In this document: piece after piece, positions 1 to 7,606 of the stretch
Numbering within the stretch: the stretch's first letter is position 1
Layout: each line of letters starts with the position of its first letter
Assembly (NCBI RefSeq): GCF_020091585.1
Contig: NZ_CP083582.1
Coordinates: 4,278,001 to 4,342,000, forward strand
Direction of reading: 5' to 3'
DNA: 64,000 nucleotides
DNA from: Kovacikia minuta CCNUW1
Lineage (GTDB): Bacteria; Cyanobacteriota; Cyanobacteriia; Leptolyngbyales; Leptolyngbyaceae
Translations under genes and position numbers: made by a program
The notes under the pieces: generated by a model
What the model saw: only the letters and a program-made list of their open reading frames with translations
Database searches by the model: none
Told to the model about the DNA's origin: nothing

Positions 1-252
1 AGACGATTCGCTGACTGCATTATCAAACACTAAAGTTTCTTGAGTGTGTTCTACCGAGTAAATGACGGAGGCAGGAATCGTTGCACAGTCGGCAACAGCA
101 ACTTTTTCCAGGTCATACGGTTTATTTCCGCTGCATTGAGCCACCACAGCAAGTTGATCCTCTTCCACGAGAATCAGAGCGCCAGTTTCAGTTCCTGAAT
201 TGTCTATCACCACCTGCATCAATGTGGCAATCAGCTGATCGAGACGGATCAT
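1..252 (-). pseudogene. GAF-domain sensor kinase fragment (runs off left edge)
   Basis: Reading leftward from an ATG at 252 gives an open frame to the window edge. Its start, MIRLDQLIATLMQVV, then ALILVEEDQLAVVAQC, matches the GAF domain of the very large cyanobacterial AAA-ATPase/GAF/histidine kinase proteins. In that family the GAF domain follows a long kinase-like and ATPase region, but here an in-frame TGA lies just upstream of the ATG and the usual preceding sequence is not recognisable in any frame. I read this as a 5'-truncated remnant of such a sensor kinase. The downstream kinase part, if present, lies outside the window. It could instead be a short stand-alone GAF gene starting at 252. 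Confidence 0.5.
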
Positions 253-791
253 TAAACTTTCCCCGACGAAGCACTGTCAGCCATCTCCCAAAGTATATCG
301 CTTGCCAAAATCCAGAAAATTAAGCTTCTGGGCAAATTTTTTGAAGGTTTTCCAAGGGTTGCATTAAAGCCTTGAATGATGAGATATGGTTTGTCAGATT
401 CTTAAGCCGTTAGCGAACCTACTTGGAGGTCATTCCAGTGAGGTTTGAACTGTTGTGTCAGATGGCTTTGACTAAAGAAACCAACTTGTAAGGCGATGCC
501 CGCGATCAACATCTCTCTAACGAAAGGGATTTTGCCAATCTGTGAGCAGATTATTCATCAAGGGCTGCTATTGTCTCAATCCAACTAATGTTTTGAGAGA
601 GACAAATGTGGTAACACCGATGTCAGCAAGTAGGGCATGAGTTTGCCAGAAACTTCATCCATTCTCACGCAGTTTCCGACGAGTTCGATACGATCGATAA
701 AGCAGCAACTCTTAAGACTCAAGCGATTGCTACCAGGTTTAAACTTCAAGATCACAATAAATCGACAACCTCACATATAGAGGAATCAGTC
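253..791. other. Intergenic region with no recognised gene
   Basis: No frame gives a convincing protein here, and no RNA gene or long repeat was recognised. It separates the truncated GAF gene from the small membrane protein at 792. It may contain decayed coding sequence and the promoter of the small genes. Confidence 0.5.
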
Positions 792-950
792 ATGCGAAAT
801 TCACAACGTAGTATGGGTACGAGTATTGCGCTGGGTTTATCCATTGGAGTTGCAATTGGATTGATCATAGAAAATCTAGTTTTTGGAATCGGCATTGGTT
901 TAGCCGTTGCGATCGCGCTTAACCTCGTGCTTGAACAACGTCAAAGATAA
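792..950 (+). CDS. Small glycine-rich membrane protein, 52 aa
   Basis: ATG at 792 is preceded by GAGGA at 780-784. The 52-residue product has a short basic, polar N-terminus (MRNSQRSMG) and then two hydrophobic stretches rich in Gly, Ile and Leu spaced like a glycine zipper, separated by a single Glu-Asn, and ends with charged residues (LEQRQR). This suggests a small two-helix inner-membrane protein. No family is recognised. A second mini-ORF of similar character follows 20 bp downstream, and a perfect hairpin closes the unit at 1077-1110, so the two may be co-transcribed. Confidence 0.55.
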   Translation: MRNSQRSMGTSIALGLSIGVAIGLIIENLVFGIGIGLAVAIALNLVLEQRQR

Positions 951-970
951 ATCTCAATGGAAGCTACATC

Positions 971-1078
971 ATGTTTCTTGCCATCGGACTGCTCCTTATT
1001 ACCCACCTGCTTTTTCCGGTTGCTGTTCTGGTGTGGCTATGGCGAGGAAATGAACGCAGCGTTCTTAATACCCTATAG
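971..1078 (+). CDS. Possible 35-aa single-span membrane peptide
   Basis: ATG at 971 has GGAAG at 959-963 at a suitable distance. The 35-residue product is mostly one hydrophobic segment (MFLAIGLLLITHLLFPVAVL) followed by a basic tail (WLWRGNERSVLNTL). The stop codon lies inside the left arm of the hairpin at 1077-1110. It resembles the small membrane peptides that bacteria often encode, but at this length an open frame can occur by chance. Its position after a ribosome-binding-like site and directly before a terminator-like hairpin is the main support. Confidence 0.35.
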   Translation: MFLAIGLLLITHLLFPVAVLVWLWRGNERSVLNTL

Positions 1079-1110
1079 TGGGCGATCGCAGGCAACTCAG
1101 ATCGCCCACT
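1077..1110. terminator. Perfect 11-bp hairpin between convergent genes
   Basis: AGTGGGCGATC (1077-1087) pairs exactly with GATCGCCCACT (1100-1110) around a 12-nt loop. It lies between the rightward small genes and the leftward MerR gene ending at 1116, a typical place for a bidirectional terminator. There is no long T-run. The left arm contains a HIP1 site. Confidence 0.55.
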
Positions 1111-1115
1111 TCTCA

Positions 1116-1856
1116 TTACTCAGTTTGCTCCAGAGCAGCCCTGGCTTTAGCCAGGTATTCCATCACCGCTGTATCGACCATTCCTCGGCTGACTACTTCA
1201 GGCTGCTCCTGTTGCCACATCTGGTTTAGGGATTGTGCAATTCCAGGATCACCCCCTGTAAATTCTTGGATCAATTCAATCGATCGGCGAGCGAGAGCTT
1301 GGACGGGTTCACTGGCTGGATCAGTGCCCTTCGCCATCTCTGCCCGTGCTTGCTCAAATAAATCTTGCCATTCGGCTTGAACTTGCTTAATCCGCTCTTC
1401 GCCGACCAATTCCTGACGTTGCCTGAGGGATTCCAATTGTTCAGGGGTGTAATATTTTCCCAACATGTTCATCACCTCAATGGTTTGAATGAGTGCTTCC
1501 ACAGATACGGGTTGCATCGAACTGGTCGCTTGAGCGATCGCTTCCAGGCGATTGAGCAATTTTTGAGAGAGTTCAATTTGCTCACGCAAGCGGGCAGTAT
1601 GGAGTTGAATCACGCGATCGAAGGAAAAGTTGCGTTGCTCTAAACACTCACGGATTTCTTCGAGGGAGAAGCCAATTTGCCGCAGCGATACGATTTGCTG
1701 CAAGCGAATGATGTCTTCCCTGCCATACAGTCGATACCCTGCTTCAGTGCGATGAGAGGGCGAAAGTAAGCCGATTTCGTCGTAGTAATGCAACGTCCGA
1801 ACCGAAACCCCGGTTTGTTTTGCAAGATCACCGACCTTGAGTGCGATCGATTGCAT
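1116..1856 (-). CDS. MerR-family regulator with TipAS-like ligand domain
   Basis: The N-terminal third is a MerR winged helix: KVGDLAKQTGVSVRTLHYYD, then RLYGREDIIRLQQI and a helix pair leading to a dimerisation coiled coil. The C-terminal part (about residues 125-245) is helical, with the pattern of a TipAS antibiotic-recognition domain (YYTPEQLESLRQR; QMWQQEQPEVVSRGM near the end). Such proteins activate transcription on binding peptide antibiotics or other drugs. The start was placed at ATG 1856, with GAGGGG just upstream; an earlier start at 1883 adds nine residues. The minus-strand genes upstream (aminoglycoside nucleotidyltransferase-like, hydrolase, reductase) make a role in drug response plausible but unproven. 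Confidence 0.8.
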   Translation of the reverse strand: MQSIALKVGDLAKQTGVSVRTLHYYDEIGLLSPSHRTEAGYRLYGREDIIRLQQIVSLRQIGFSLEEIRECLEQRNFSFDRVIQLHTARLREQIELSQKLLNRLEAIAQATSSMQPVSVEALIQTIEVMNMLGKYYTPEQLESLRQRQELVGEERIKQVQAEWQDLFEQARAEMAKGTDPASEPVQALARRSIELIQEFTGGDPGIAQSLNQMWQQEQPEVVSRGMVDTAVMEYLAKARAALEQTE

Positions 1857-1916
1857 CTTCCCCTCCCGACCCAGTGCAGACAACCTTAAGCTGTGAATGA
1901 ATCTATGGTACGAACC

Positions 1917-2477
1917 TCACGCTCCGTCAGGGTCAAGGGGTGAAGCAAAAAAGTTTTTGAACTGCTCATGTAAGTTTTGTGTTGAAGCTTCACCAAATGA
2001 TTCTTTGGCGATCGCAAAACTTGAAAAATCTTTAGGTCGCCACTCGCTCTGGGGAACTTCTTCAATATAGTAAAAATAATCCCAGAGAATCGCTTCCCAA
2101 CTGGTACAACGTAGTAATTTACCGCCAAGATTTCCTGTGGGTTCGGGCGGGCAGGTTCCCGGAGGTAAGCCTTCTAGCTCATAGCTTTCCCCAACGCGAA
2201 TACAGGGTTCACAATCCAGGAGAATGCCCTGCATTTCTGCCAGAAAACCATAGGAGGTTTGTTCTGTAATAACATCACCAAGGGAGTGCAGTAGCGCCAG
2301 AAATTCAGCGGTGCGATCGCTTGGATAGGCAATATCAATATCCTCATGCTCACGGGTGATGCGATTTAATTTGGCATCGATCGCCCAACCCCCTTGCAAC
2401 CACAGCGGCAGATTGATCTGGTCGGCTGCCGAAAATAGCTGATGAATTAACTCAATGTGGCGATCGTTCATACTCAC
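1917..2477 (-). CDS. Aminoglycoside nucleotidyltransferase-like protein
   Basis: The 186-residue product carries a nucleotidyltransferase signature, LQGGWAIDAKLNRITREHED followed by IDIAY. This is the GGWA and EHxDID pattern of the ANT(2'')-I (AadB-like) and LinB-like group, which transfer a nucleotide onto aminoglycosides or lincosamides. Length fits that group. The first in-frame start is GTG at 2477; ATG at 2471 is equally likely. The upstream hydrolase stops at 2484, so the two genes are only about 6-12 bp apart and probably translationally coupled. Activity on a drug is inferred from the family only. Many environmental homologues have unknown substrates. Confidence 0.7.
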   Translation of the reverse strand: MSMNDRHIELIHQLFSAADQINLPLWLQGGWAIDAKLNRITREHEDIDIAYPSDRTAEFLALLHSLGDVITEQTSYGFLAEMQGILLDCEPCIRVGESYELEGLPPGTCPPEPTGNLGGKLLRCTSWEAILWDYFYYIEEVPQSEWRPKDFSSFAIAKESFGEASTQNLHEQFKNFFASPLDPDGA

Positions 2478-2483
2478 AGTTTT

Positions 2484-3329
2484 TCATGATGCTGTGTGCT
2501 GCTGGATTGCTTCAATGATCACAGACCAATCATCAGGGTGTAGTTCGTGTCCTGTCCCAGACAGTGTGAGTAATTCAGCGTGGGGAATCTCTGCTTTTAA
2601 TGCCAGAGCATGGGCATAGGGCAAAACAAGGTCTTCTATACCATGAATGATCAGGGTTGGAGTCGTGATCTCGTCCAGCCGACCCAACCATTGCTCTCCA
2701 CCCCCAAGCAGAGCGTGGTTAAAGGCAGTAGTGGGGTTGGGGGTGCGATCGAAGTCTGCCCCTGCTAATTCACGAATCAGTGACTCATCAAAGGCATGGG
2801 CCGAACCAGACAGCAATCGCCATGCCCCAACCTGATATTCAATCACTGCCTCGCGGTTTGTCCAATCCAGTTCACCCGCTTTTGCATGGTAATTGAGAAC
2901 GGATGGATCAATCTCAGGTAGGGTAGGGTCTGCCTCAGCCAACCGTTCCGAAGCGATTAAGGTCAGACTGTTGACCCGTTGAGGATGTTTGAGTGCCATG
3001 AGTTGAGCCAGATAGCCTCCCAGCGACATCCCAACTACATGGGCACTCTGAATCCCATAACCATCCAGAACACAAAAGGCATCATCCGCTAAATCTTCAA
3101 CAGAATAGTGGCTCTGTCCAGGCTCGTAACTCGTGGATTGTCCAGTATCTCGGTGATCGTAACGAATTACATATCGTCCCACAGCCGCTAACTGACGGCA
3201 GAACGCTTCCGGCCACCAAATACCAGAAGACATCGCTCCCATTATTAACAAAATTGGAGCACCATCTGGAGAGCCAAAGGATTCTGAAAAAAGCTGAACT
3301 CCGTTATGGCTAATTTGCTTACTTTTCAT
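2484..3329 (-). CDS. Alpha/beta-fold hydrolase
   Basis: A classical alpha/beta hydrolase: oxyanion region [27 protein letters not shown] loop, nucleophile elbow GMSLGG (Ser in GxSxG), late acid in [10 protein letters not shown] and catalytic His in [10 protein letters not shown]. It resembles small-molecule esterases such as aclacinomycin methylesterase, but the substrate cannot be told. I chose ATG at 3329 ([10 protein letters not shown]), because the 26 residues upstream do not look like part of the domain and include cysteines unlike the family. It is followed closely by the nucleotidyltransferase gene on the same strand. Confidence 0.85.
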   Translation of the reverse strand: MKSKQISHNGVQLFSESFGSPDGAPILLIMGAMSSGIWWPEAFCRQLAAVGRYVIRYDHRDTGQSTSYEPGQSHYSVEDLADDAFCVLDGYGIQSAHVVGMSLGGYLAQLMALKHPQRVNSLTLIASERLAEADPTLPEIDPSVLNYHAKAGELDWTNREAVIEYQVGAWRLLSGSAHAFDESLIRELAGADFDRTPNPTTAFNHALLGGGEQWLGRLDEITTPTLIIHGIEDLVLPYAHALALKAEIPHAELLTLSGTGHELHPDDWSVIIEAIQQHTAS

Positions 3330-3518
3330 ATCAAGAGGGGCACACAAAGAACAAACATTCCTGTAGCAAATCCCCAAATCGTCTGGGTCGCGTTCAACAG
3401 GGGGCAAAGGTAGCGAAGCTGTGGTGGGTGGGTAGACTCACCCTCGAAACGGAAAAAGCTGAAAGCTACGAGAATGCTCAAAAACGCAGTGCGTACTCAC
3501 CGTCAACTAGACGCTGTG

Positions 3519-4091
3519 TTAGGTGGCTTTTCCTTGCCTGGTTCGATAACGGAGGAAAACCACGCCACTATCAAAGCGGCGTTTCTCCAAAAGATCGAGA
3601 TCCAATCGAATGTTGTTTGGGAGGGATGGTTTGCCGCCTCCTACAATGATCGGCAGGAGGAACAGATGACACTCATCAATCAATCCTGATCGAAAGGCGT
3701 GGGCAGCAAGCTCAGCACCACCGATGAGGACATCCTGTTCAACAGCCTCTTTTAATTGTCGAATTGCTTCTGGATCGAAGCTTCGCTCAAGCTGTGTTTT
3801 GCGAGTGGATACCCTCTCCAAGGTCTTGGAGTACACGATTTTATTGGCTGCTTGCCAAATCTCTGCGAAGTCGCGCCGAAGTGGAGACTCAGCAGCTAAG
3901 TTGGGGTCGGTCTCCCAAACCATCATGGTCTCATACATTCGACGTCCGTAGAGATAAGTGCTAGCTTCCCGTACAAGGTTGCTGATAAACCTGAAATATT
4001 CCTCGTCTGGCGCTGTCCAGTCAAATTTTCCCTCCCTATCCTCGATGTAGCCGTCGAGTGACGAGTTTGCTGTGTAGATCAAGTGAGCCAT
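3519..4091 (-). CDS. Dihydrofolate reductase / RibD C-terminal family protein
   Basis: Starts MAHLIYTANSSLDGYIEDRE, a typical DHFR-like (RibD_C) opening, and continues with YLYGRRMYETM and VLIGGAELAAHAF, the NADPH-binding pattern, ending LLPIIVGGGKPSLP. Members are NADPH-dependent reductases of pterin- or pyrimidine-like substrates; those outside the rib operon are of unknown function. Start at 4091 is supported by GGAGG four to six bases upstream; the longer frame to 4127 is not needed. It lies upstream of the hydrolase and nucleotidyltransferase genes on the same strand, about 190 bp away. Confidence 0.8.
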   Translation of the reverse strand: MAHLIYTANSSLDGYIEDREGKFDWTAPDEEYFRFISNLVREASTYLYGRRMYETMMVWETDPNLAAESPLRRDFAEIWQAANKIVYSKTLERVSTRKTQLERSFDPEAIRQLKEAVEQDVLIGGAELAAHAFRSGLIDECHLFLLPIIVGGGKPSLPNNIRLDLDLLEKRRFDSGVVFLRYRTRQGKAT

Positions 4092-4198
4092 ACTGACCTC
4101 CATCTGTGAGGAGTACCTGTAATTCAAATTCCTTCAGGTTGAGCCAGGTCTGCAATGAAGGGTTCTTTGCTAAAGATCTTACTCACCTCAAAGAGAAT

Positions 4199-4426
4199 TT
4201 AGCGATTAGAAAATCGTTTCTCTAACCATCGCCGCACCTCCTGCTCTGAGGGAAATTGGATGGAGCAACGACTAATGGGATCATAAACGTACCACCAAAC
4301 ATTACCGAATCTATCGCGCTTCTGCCAAATACGTAGCTCATCTGACACAGAGGTAAATAGAGCGTTCCAAATGCGAGATAGAGTTGATCTCAGTGTAAGA
4401 GCGATCGCTTTAAATTCTTTCTTCAT
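4199..4426 (-). CDS. Conserved-looking small protein, 75 aa
   Basis: Starts MKKEFKAIALTLRSTLSRIW and ends with EQEVRRWLEKRFSNR; the middle is aromatic (IWQKRDRFGNVWWYVYDP). It is basic and has no signal peptide or membrane span. The pattern resembles short uncharacterised cyanobacterial proteins, but no function is recognised. It is oriented away from the IS701-interrupted gene and shares its upstream region. Confidence 0.5.
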   Translation of the reverse strand: MKKEFKAIALTLRSTLSRIWNALFTSVSDELRIWQKRDRFGNVWWYVYDPISRCSIQFPSEQEVRRWLEKRFSNR

Positions 4427-4522
4427 TTTCTTTTCTCGATTAAAGCGGGAGACTTGACAAATGCTTTTGTCTTCTCAGCTTTACTTAAAGAAGTCGCAGA
4501 TCTTTATGAACTATTTCCTTAA

Positions 4523-5917
4523 CCCTCTTCCATCATTTAAGCAGAGTTAAATAAGATACGCCGTAGGAGCAGTTCGTGAATGATAGGGCAGTAAAATTGC
4601 TGCATTCGTTCAATCAATTGGGCAAATCCTTGCTCTAGAGTGGGAATGAAAAACACAGTTAACCACTGTTTGAGATGGTTAAAGGCAACCCACGGTTCAA
4701 TCACTAAACGTAAATTATTGAGCAGATTTTTCCACCCCCGTTGATTGTCCCACCAGGGATGCTGCGTGAAGACTTGCTGGGATAAAGGACACTCAGAATT
4801 GAACGCATCGGCAAACAAACTGACCATCGTAAACGCACTCATGACGATCTCCCACCAGCGTTCAATCTGCTTGTAGTTCGTCACCCGGAAATCCGCCCAC
4901 CCCAGGGCATCCTTGCTTTGCTTGAGTCCATATTCCACCCAAGTACGATCACCGTAAGCATCACCAATTTCATCAAGCTTGATGGCAGGTGCATTGCTCA
5001 TCACAAACACAGTTGAATTGTCCGGTAACGTTTCTGGGTCGGTGGTCAACTCCCAGTAACGGACACTGCCACGAGTGCCATAGATAATCTCACGTCGATA
5101 GCGGACTTCAGTTTCGCCGTTGCTAAAGGTGCGCTTGAACTGCTGCCAGGGTTCTGCCGTGACCTCCTGGTCTTGCGGCAACCAGACCCCGTGATTCGAG
5201 CGAATCGCCACAATGTAAGGCAACTTGAGCGCAACCAGCGTTGAAATAAAGTTGCAGTCACTCTCCCCATACAAACTATCGGCTAACACCAACTCAAACT
5301 GAAATCCCATTGCCATCAATTCACGGATCATCGTGGATGCAATTTGCGGTTTCGTCTGGTAGTTCTCTCCAGGTTTGAGTCGTTCTCTCGGCTTGTACAC
5401 CTCAAAGCACAACGGTAAAATCATGCCCTTGAATAGCCCGTATGCGGTGACGACCACAATGCCATTTTCTCGCTTGCCAACATTGCCGATGTATTGTCGT
5501 TTCACATAATCGGTACTGTTTCCCTTTTTACAATCCCCAGTCTCATCAATTAGCAGGATCATCGCTTGTTTCTGAGTCAACTCCAGTATCAGATTTAAGC
5601 GATGCTGCCGCAGACGACTCACTGACCAGGGAGACTCCGTTAACAAGTTGTGCAAGCCTTGTTCATTAGCTAGTCCAACTGCTTTGGCAATAGCTGGCAA
5701 AGTCTTGCGTTTGAGATCTGAAATCATCCCAATATGCAGGTATTTGAATGCTTCAAAGCTCCGCACCTCTGGAAATAAGTCAGCATACAGTTCACAATAC
5801 TCATCCACGAATCGCAGCGTTGGATGAGGTGCACGAGGCGTAACCATACCCTTCAAAATCGCAACAGGAACATATATCTCTATTTTATTTATTCCTCGCT
5901 AAAAGGATGGAAGAGGG
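4523..5917 (-). mobile_element. IS701-family insertion sequence, intact, 1395 bp
   Basis: Terminal inverted repeats CCCTCTTCCATC (4523-4534) and GATGGAAGAGGG (5906-5917) bound a single transposase gene. Both ends are flanked by TTAA (4519-4522 and 5918-5921), a 4-bp target duplication of the YTAR type known for IS701. Length about 1.4 kb matches the family. The element sits inside the first codons of an HTH gene (see 5923). Confidence 0.9.
4537..5856 (-). CDS. IS701-family DDE transposase
   Basis: 439 residues, full length and with no internal stop. DDE-type features are visible: ILLIDETGDCKKG (first Asp), LVLADSLYGES (second Asp) and WVEYGLKQSKDALGWADFRV towards the C-terminus, as in the DDE_5/IS701 group. 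The stop at 4537 lies 14 bp from the inverted repeat. It can start at 5856 or at the Met three codons later. The intact frame and perfect ends suggest the element is recent and possibly active. Confidence 0.9.
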   Translation of the reverse strand: MKGMVTPRAPHPTLRFVDEYCELYADLFPEVRSFEAFKYLHIGMISDLKRKTLPAIAKAVGLANEQGLHNLLTESPWSVSRLRQHRLNLILELTQKQAMILLIDETGDCKKGNSTDYVKRQYIGNVGKRENGIVVVTAYGLFKGMILPLCFEVYKPRERLKPGENYQTKPQIASTMIRELMAMGFQFELVLADSLYGESDCNFISTLVALKLPYIVAIRSNHGVWLPQDQEVTAEPWQQFKRTFSNGETEVRYRREIIYGTRGSVRYWELTTDPETLPDNSTVFVMSNAPAIKLDEIGDAYGDRTWVEYGLKQSKDALGWADFRVTNYKQIERWWEIVMSAFTMVSLFADAFNSECPLSQQVFTQHPWWDNQRGWKNLLNNLRLVIEPWVAFNHLKQWLTVFFIPTLEQGFAQLIERMQQFYCPIIHELLLRRILFNSA

Positions 5918-5922
5918 TTAAG

Positions 5923-6711
5923 GTGAAAGCTGGAGCCTGGGCGAAACACTTCCTGAATCAGCAGGGCGCGCGAGAAAGTACGGCATTTTACCAATACAGT
6001 AGTTTGCCAAAGTCGCTGCTGTTGACTGTTACGAGTCTCTGGCAGCAGCACGAAGGTGCTTGTCGGATGTTGCTGTGGCTGCTGTTCAAAACCAAGATGG
6101 GCAGCGAACAGCGGCTCACTCTGCCAACGCTGATGCGGATTGCCTATGGAGAAGCAAAAGTGTTGCAGGCTGCCACACAGCGAGAAGAGCGCAAACGGTT
6201 GGTGCGATCGTTTGAGAGCGATCTGGAAGTGCTGAATCACTATGGACTCAAACCAATCTTTGATCCCGTCACCTATCCACCTGATATTCAACCCCTGTGG
6301 GCAAAGCTGGCAGACTTGCCGGATGATGCTGAAGCTGCTCTGGAATTTTGGACAAATGACGGCAGTAAGGATAATCGCTTGACCGATGCTGCCCCCCGTG
6401 ACAAGTGGAATCGGCTGATGCAAGCCCGATTTTTGTGTTTTGAGTTGCCAGAAGGCTGGGACGTTCAAGCGACCCAATCCACCCAAAAGAAACAACGCAA
6501 AGCGCAACCTCAAGCAACGACGCTTCAGAAATCAACGCTCTCAAGTCAGCAGATTGTTACAGCGCGTAAGCACCTCCAAATTAGCCAGAGAGATTTGGCA
6601 AACCGCGTTGGCAAAAGTCAAAGCTGGGTGCGTGATATTGAAAACGGTCGTCTCCAAGTCGGCTTCAAAGAGCAACAGATATTATTAAAAGTGTTAGGTG
6701 TAAACCCATAG
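5923..6711 (+). CDS. HTH (Xre-type) protein, 5' end split off by IS701
   Basis: Removing the element and one TTAA copy rejoins an ATG at 4506 in frame: MNYFLKVKAGAWAKHF, so IS701 landed at about codon 5 (an upstream ATG at 4461 would add 15 residues). What remains is open from inside the IS right end; GTG at 5923 could restart translation, with GAAGAGGG of the IS end as a ribosome-binding site. The protein has an uncharacterised helical N-terminal region (LWQQHEGACRMLLWLLF; ESDLEVLNHYGLKPIFDPVT), then a basic linker and a C-terminal helix-turn-helix (ISQRDLANRVGKSQSWVRDI). It is probably DNA-binding; target unknown. The native promoter is now about 1.4 kb away. Confidence 0.75.
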   Translation: MKAGAWAKHFLNQQGARESTAFYQYSSLPKSLLLTVTSLWQQHEGACRMLLWLLFKTKMGSEQRLTLPTLMRIAYGEAKVLQAATQREERKRLVRSFESDLEVLNHYGLKPIFDPVTYPPDIQPLWAKLADLPDDAEAALEFWTNDGSKDNRLTDAAPRDKWNRLMQARFLCFELPEGWDVQATQSTQKKQRKAQPQATTLQKSTLSSQQIVTARKHLQISQRDLANRVGKSQSWVRDIENGRLQVGFKEQQILLKVLGVNP

Positions 6712-6796
6712 CATTCTCACAGCACTCGTTGTTTAACGGATAAGTTGATCAACTCAGCTCTTGCAGCAGTCTCGATAAGCCCAGTTGGGAAACGGT

Positions 6797-7068
6797 ATGT
6801 TGCCTCCATTTTATCAGGCTTGTCTAGCCGCTCAACTATCCTAGGTTCAACTAATTACCCTCCAGATGTTAGTGGAACTGCTGCAAAAAGAACGACAGGT
6901 ATCACTGGAACGATTAGCCACCCTGTTTGCTCAACCGATTCAATTTGAAAGCCGTCGGCGCAACCTGCAACGATTTTTGATGGTGCCTCAGTTAAGTGCC
7001 CAAGCGTTGTGGTTTCCGATTAGCAAGTATTGGCTCAAGCAACACTTTAAGCGAGGGCAACGATTACG
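6797..7068 (+). pseudogene. IS4-like transposase N-terminal remnant
   Basis: The frame from ATG 6797 reads MLPPFYQACLAAQLS, a TAG stop at 6842, then continues in the same frame with LVELLQKERQVSLERLATLF and FESRRRNLQRFLMVPQLS. This is the usual N-terminus of cyanobacterial IS4-family transposases. It ends abruptly where the IS1-like element begins at 7069. The stop codon and missing catalytic domain show it is dead. The IS1-like element probably inserted into it. Confidence 0.65.
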
Positions 7069-7595
7069 GGCGTTGCATAATGTAGGTATGAATTGAGGGT
7101 TTTTGCAATGGAGTGTCCGGCAGGAGAACGCCTGCCCGATGCTTATCAACCCGAAACCATTCCCCAAGTCGGTGAACTCGATGAACTCGAAACTTTTGTC
7201 GGCTAAAAAAAAACAAAATCTGGCTCTGGACAGCGGTTAACCACTTTAACCAAGGAATTTTAGGGTGGGTGCTTGGCGACCGTAGTGCAGAGGCGTTTCG
7301 TCCTTTATGGACGATTGTCGCGACTTGTCACTGTTATTTCTATGTCACCGATGGCTGGTCGGTTTATCCCAGTTTTATTCCGGATGGCGATCAGATTGTG
7401 AGCAAAACCTACATGACTCGTGTCGAGGGAGAAAACACCCGTTTACGTCACTATTTGGCGCGCTTGCATCGCAAGCCCCTTTGTTATTCCAAGTCCGTGG
7501 AAATGCTAGCACACTCCATTCGATTGTTACTTCACTACCTCAAGTTTGGACAAATGCCCCTTCCCTAAGGATTCATACCTTGATTCAGCAACGCC
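7069..7595 (+). mobile_element. Degraded IS1-like element, 527 bp
   Basis: Imperfect terminal inverted repeats: GGCGTTGCATAATG (from 7069) with AGGTATGAAT (7084-7093) on the left, and ATTCATACCT (7571-7580) with GCAACGCC (7588-7595) on the right, about 21 of 25 matching. The inside encodes a broken IS1-family transposase. It is shorter than a normal element of this family, consistent with an internal deletion, and no clear target duplication is seen. Confidence 0.65.
7108..7568 (+). pseudogene. IS1-family transposase, truncated and frameshifted
   Basis: From ATG 7108 the frame reads MECPAGERLPDAYQPETIPQ to ELDELETFVG, then TAA at 7204 just before a run of nine A. In the -1 frame it continues KIWLWTAVNHFNQGILGWVL, GDRSAEAFRPLW, VTDGWSVYP, GDQIVSKTYMTRVEGENTRL and RLHRKPLCYSKSVEML to a stop at 7566. 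That is a typical IS1 transposase C-terminal half. The N-terminal zinc-finger/HTH part is mostly deleted. IS1 uses a -1 frameshift at an A-run, but here the stop precedes the run, so simple decay is more likely. Confidence 0.7.
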
Positions 7596-7606
7596 GGAGA
7601 AAGCTG

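Noticed and set aside
81-323. 80-codon plus-strand frame at the left edge
   Set aside because: The minus strand encodes a recognisable GAF domain here, so this is a shadow.
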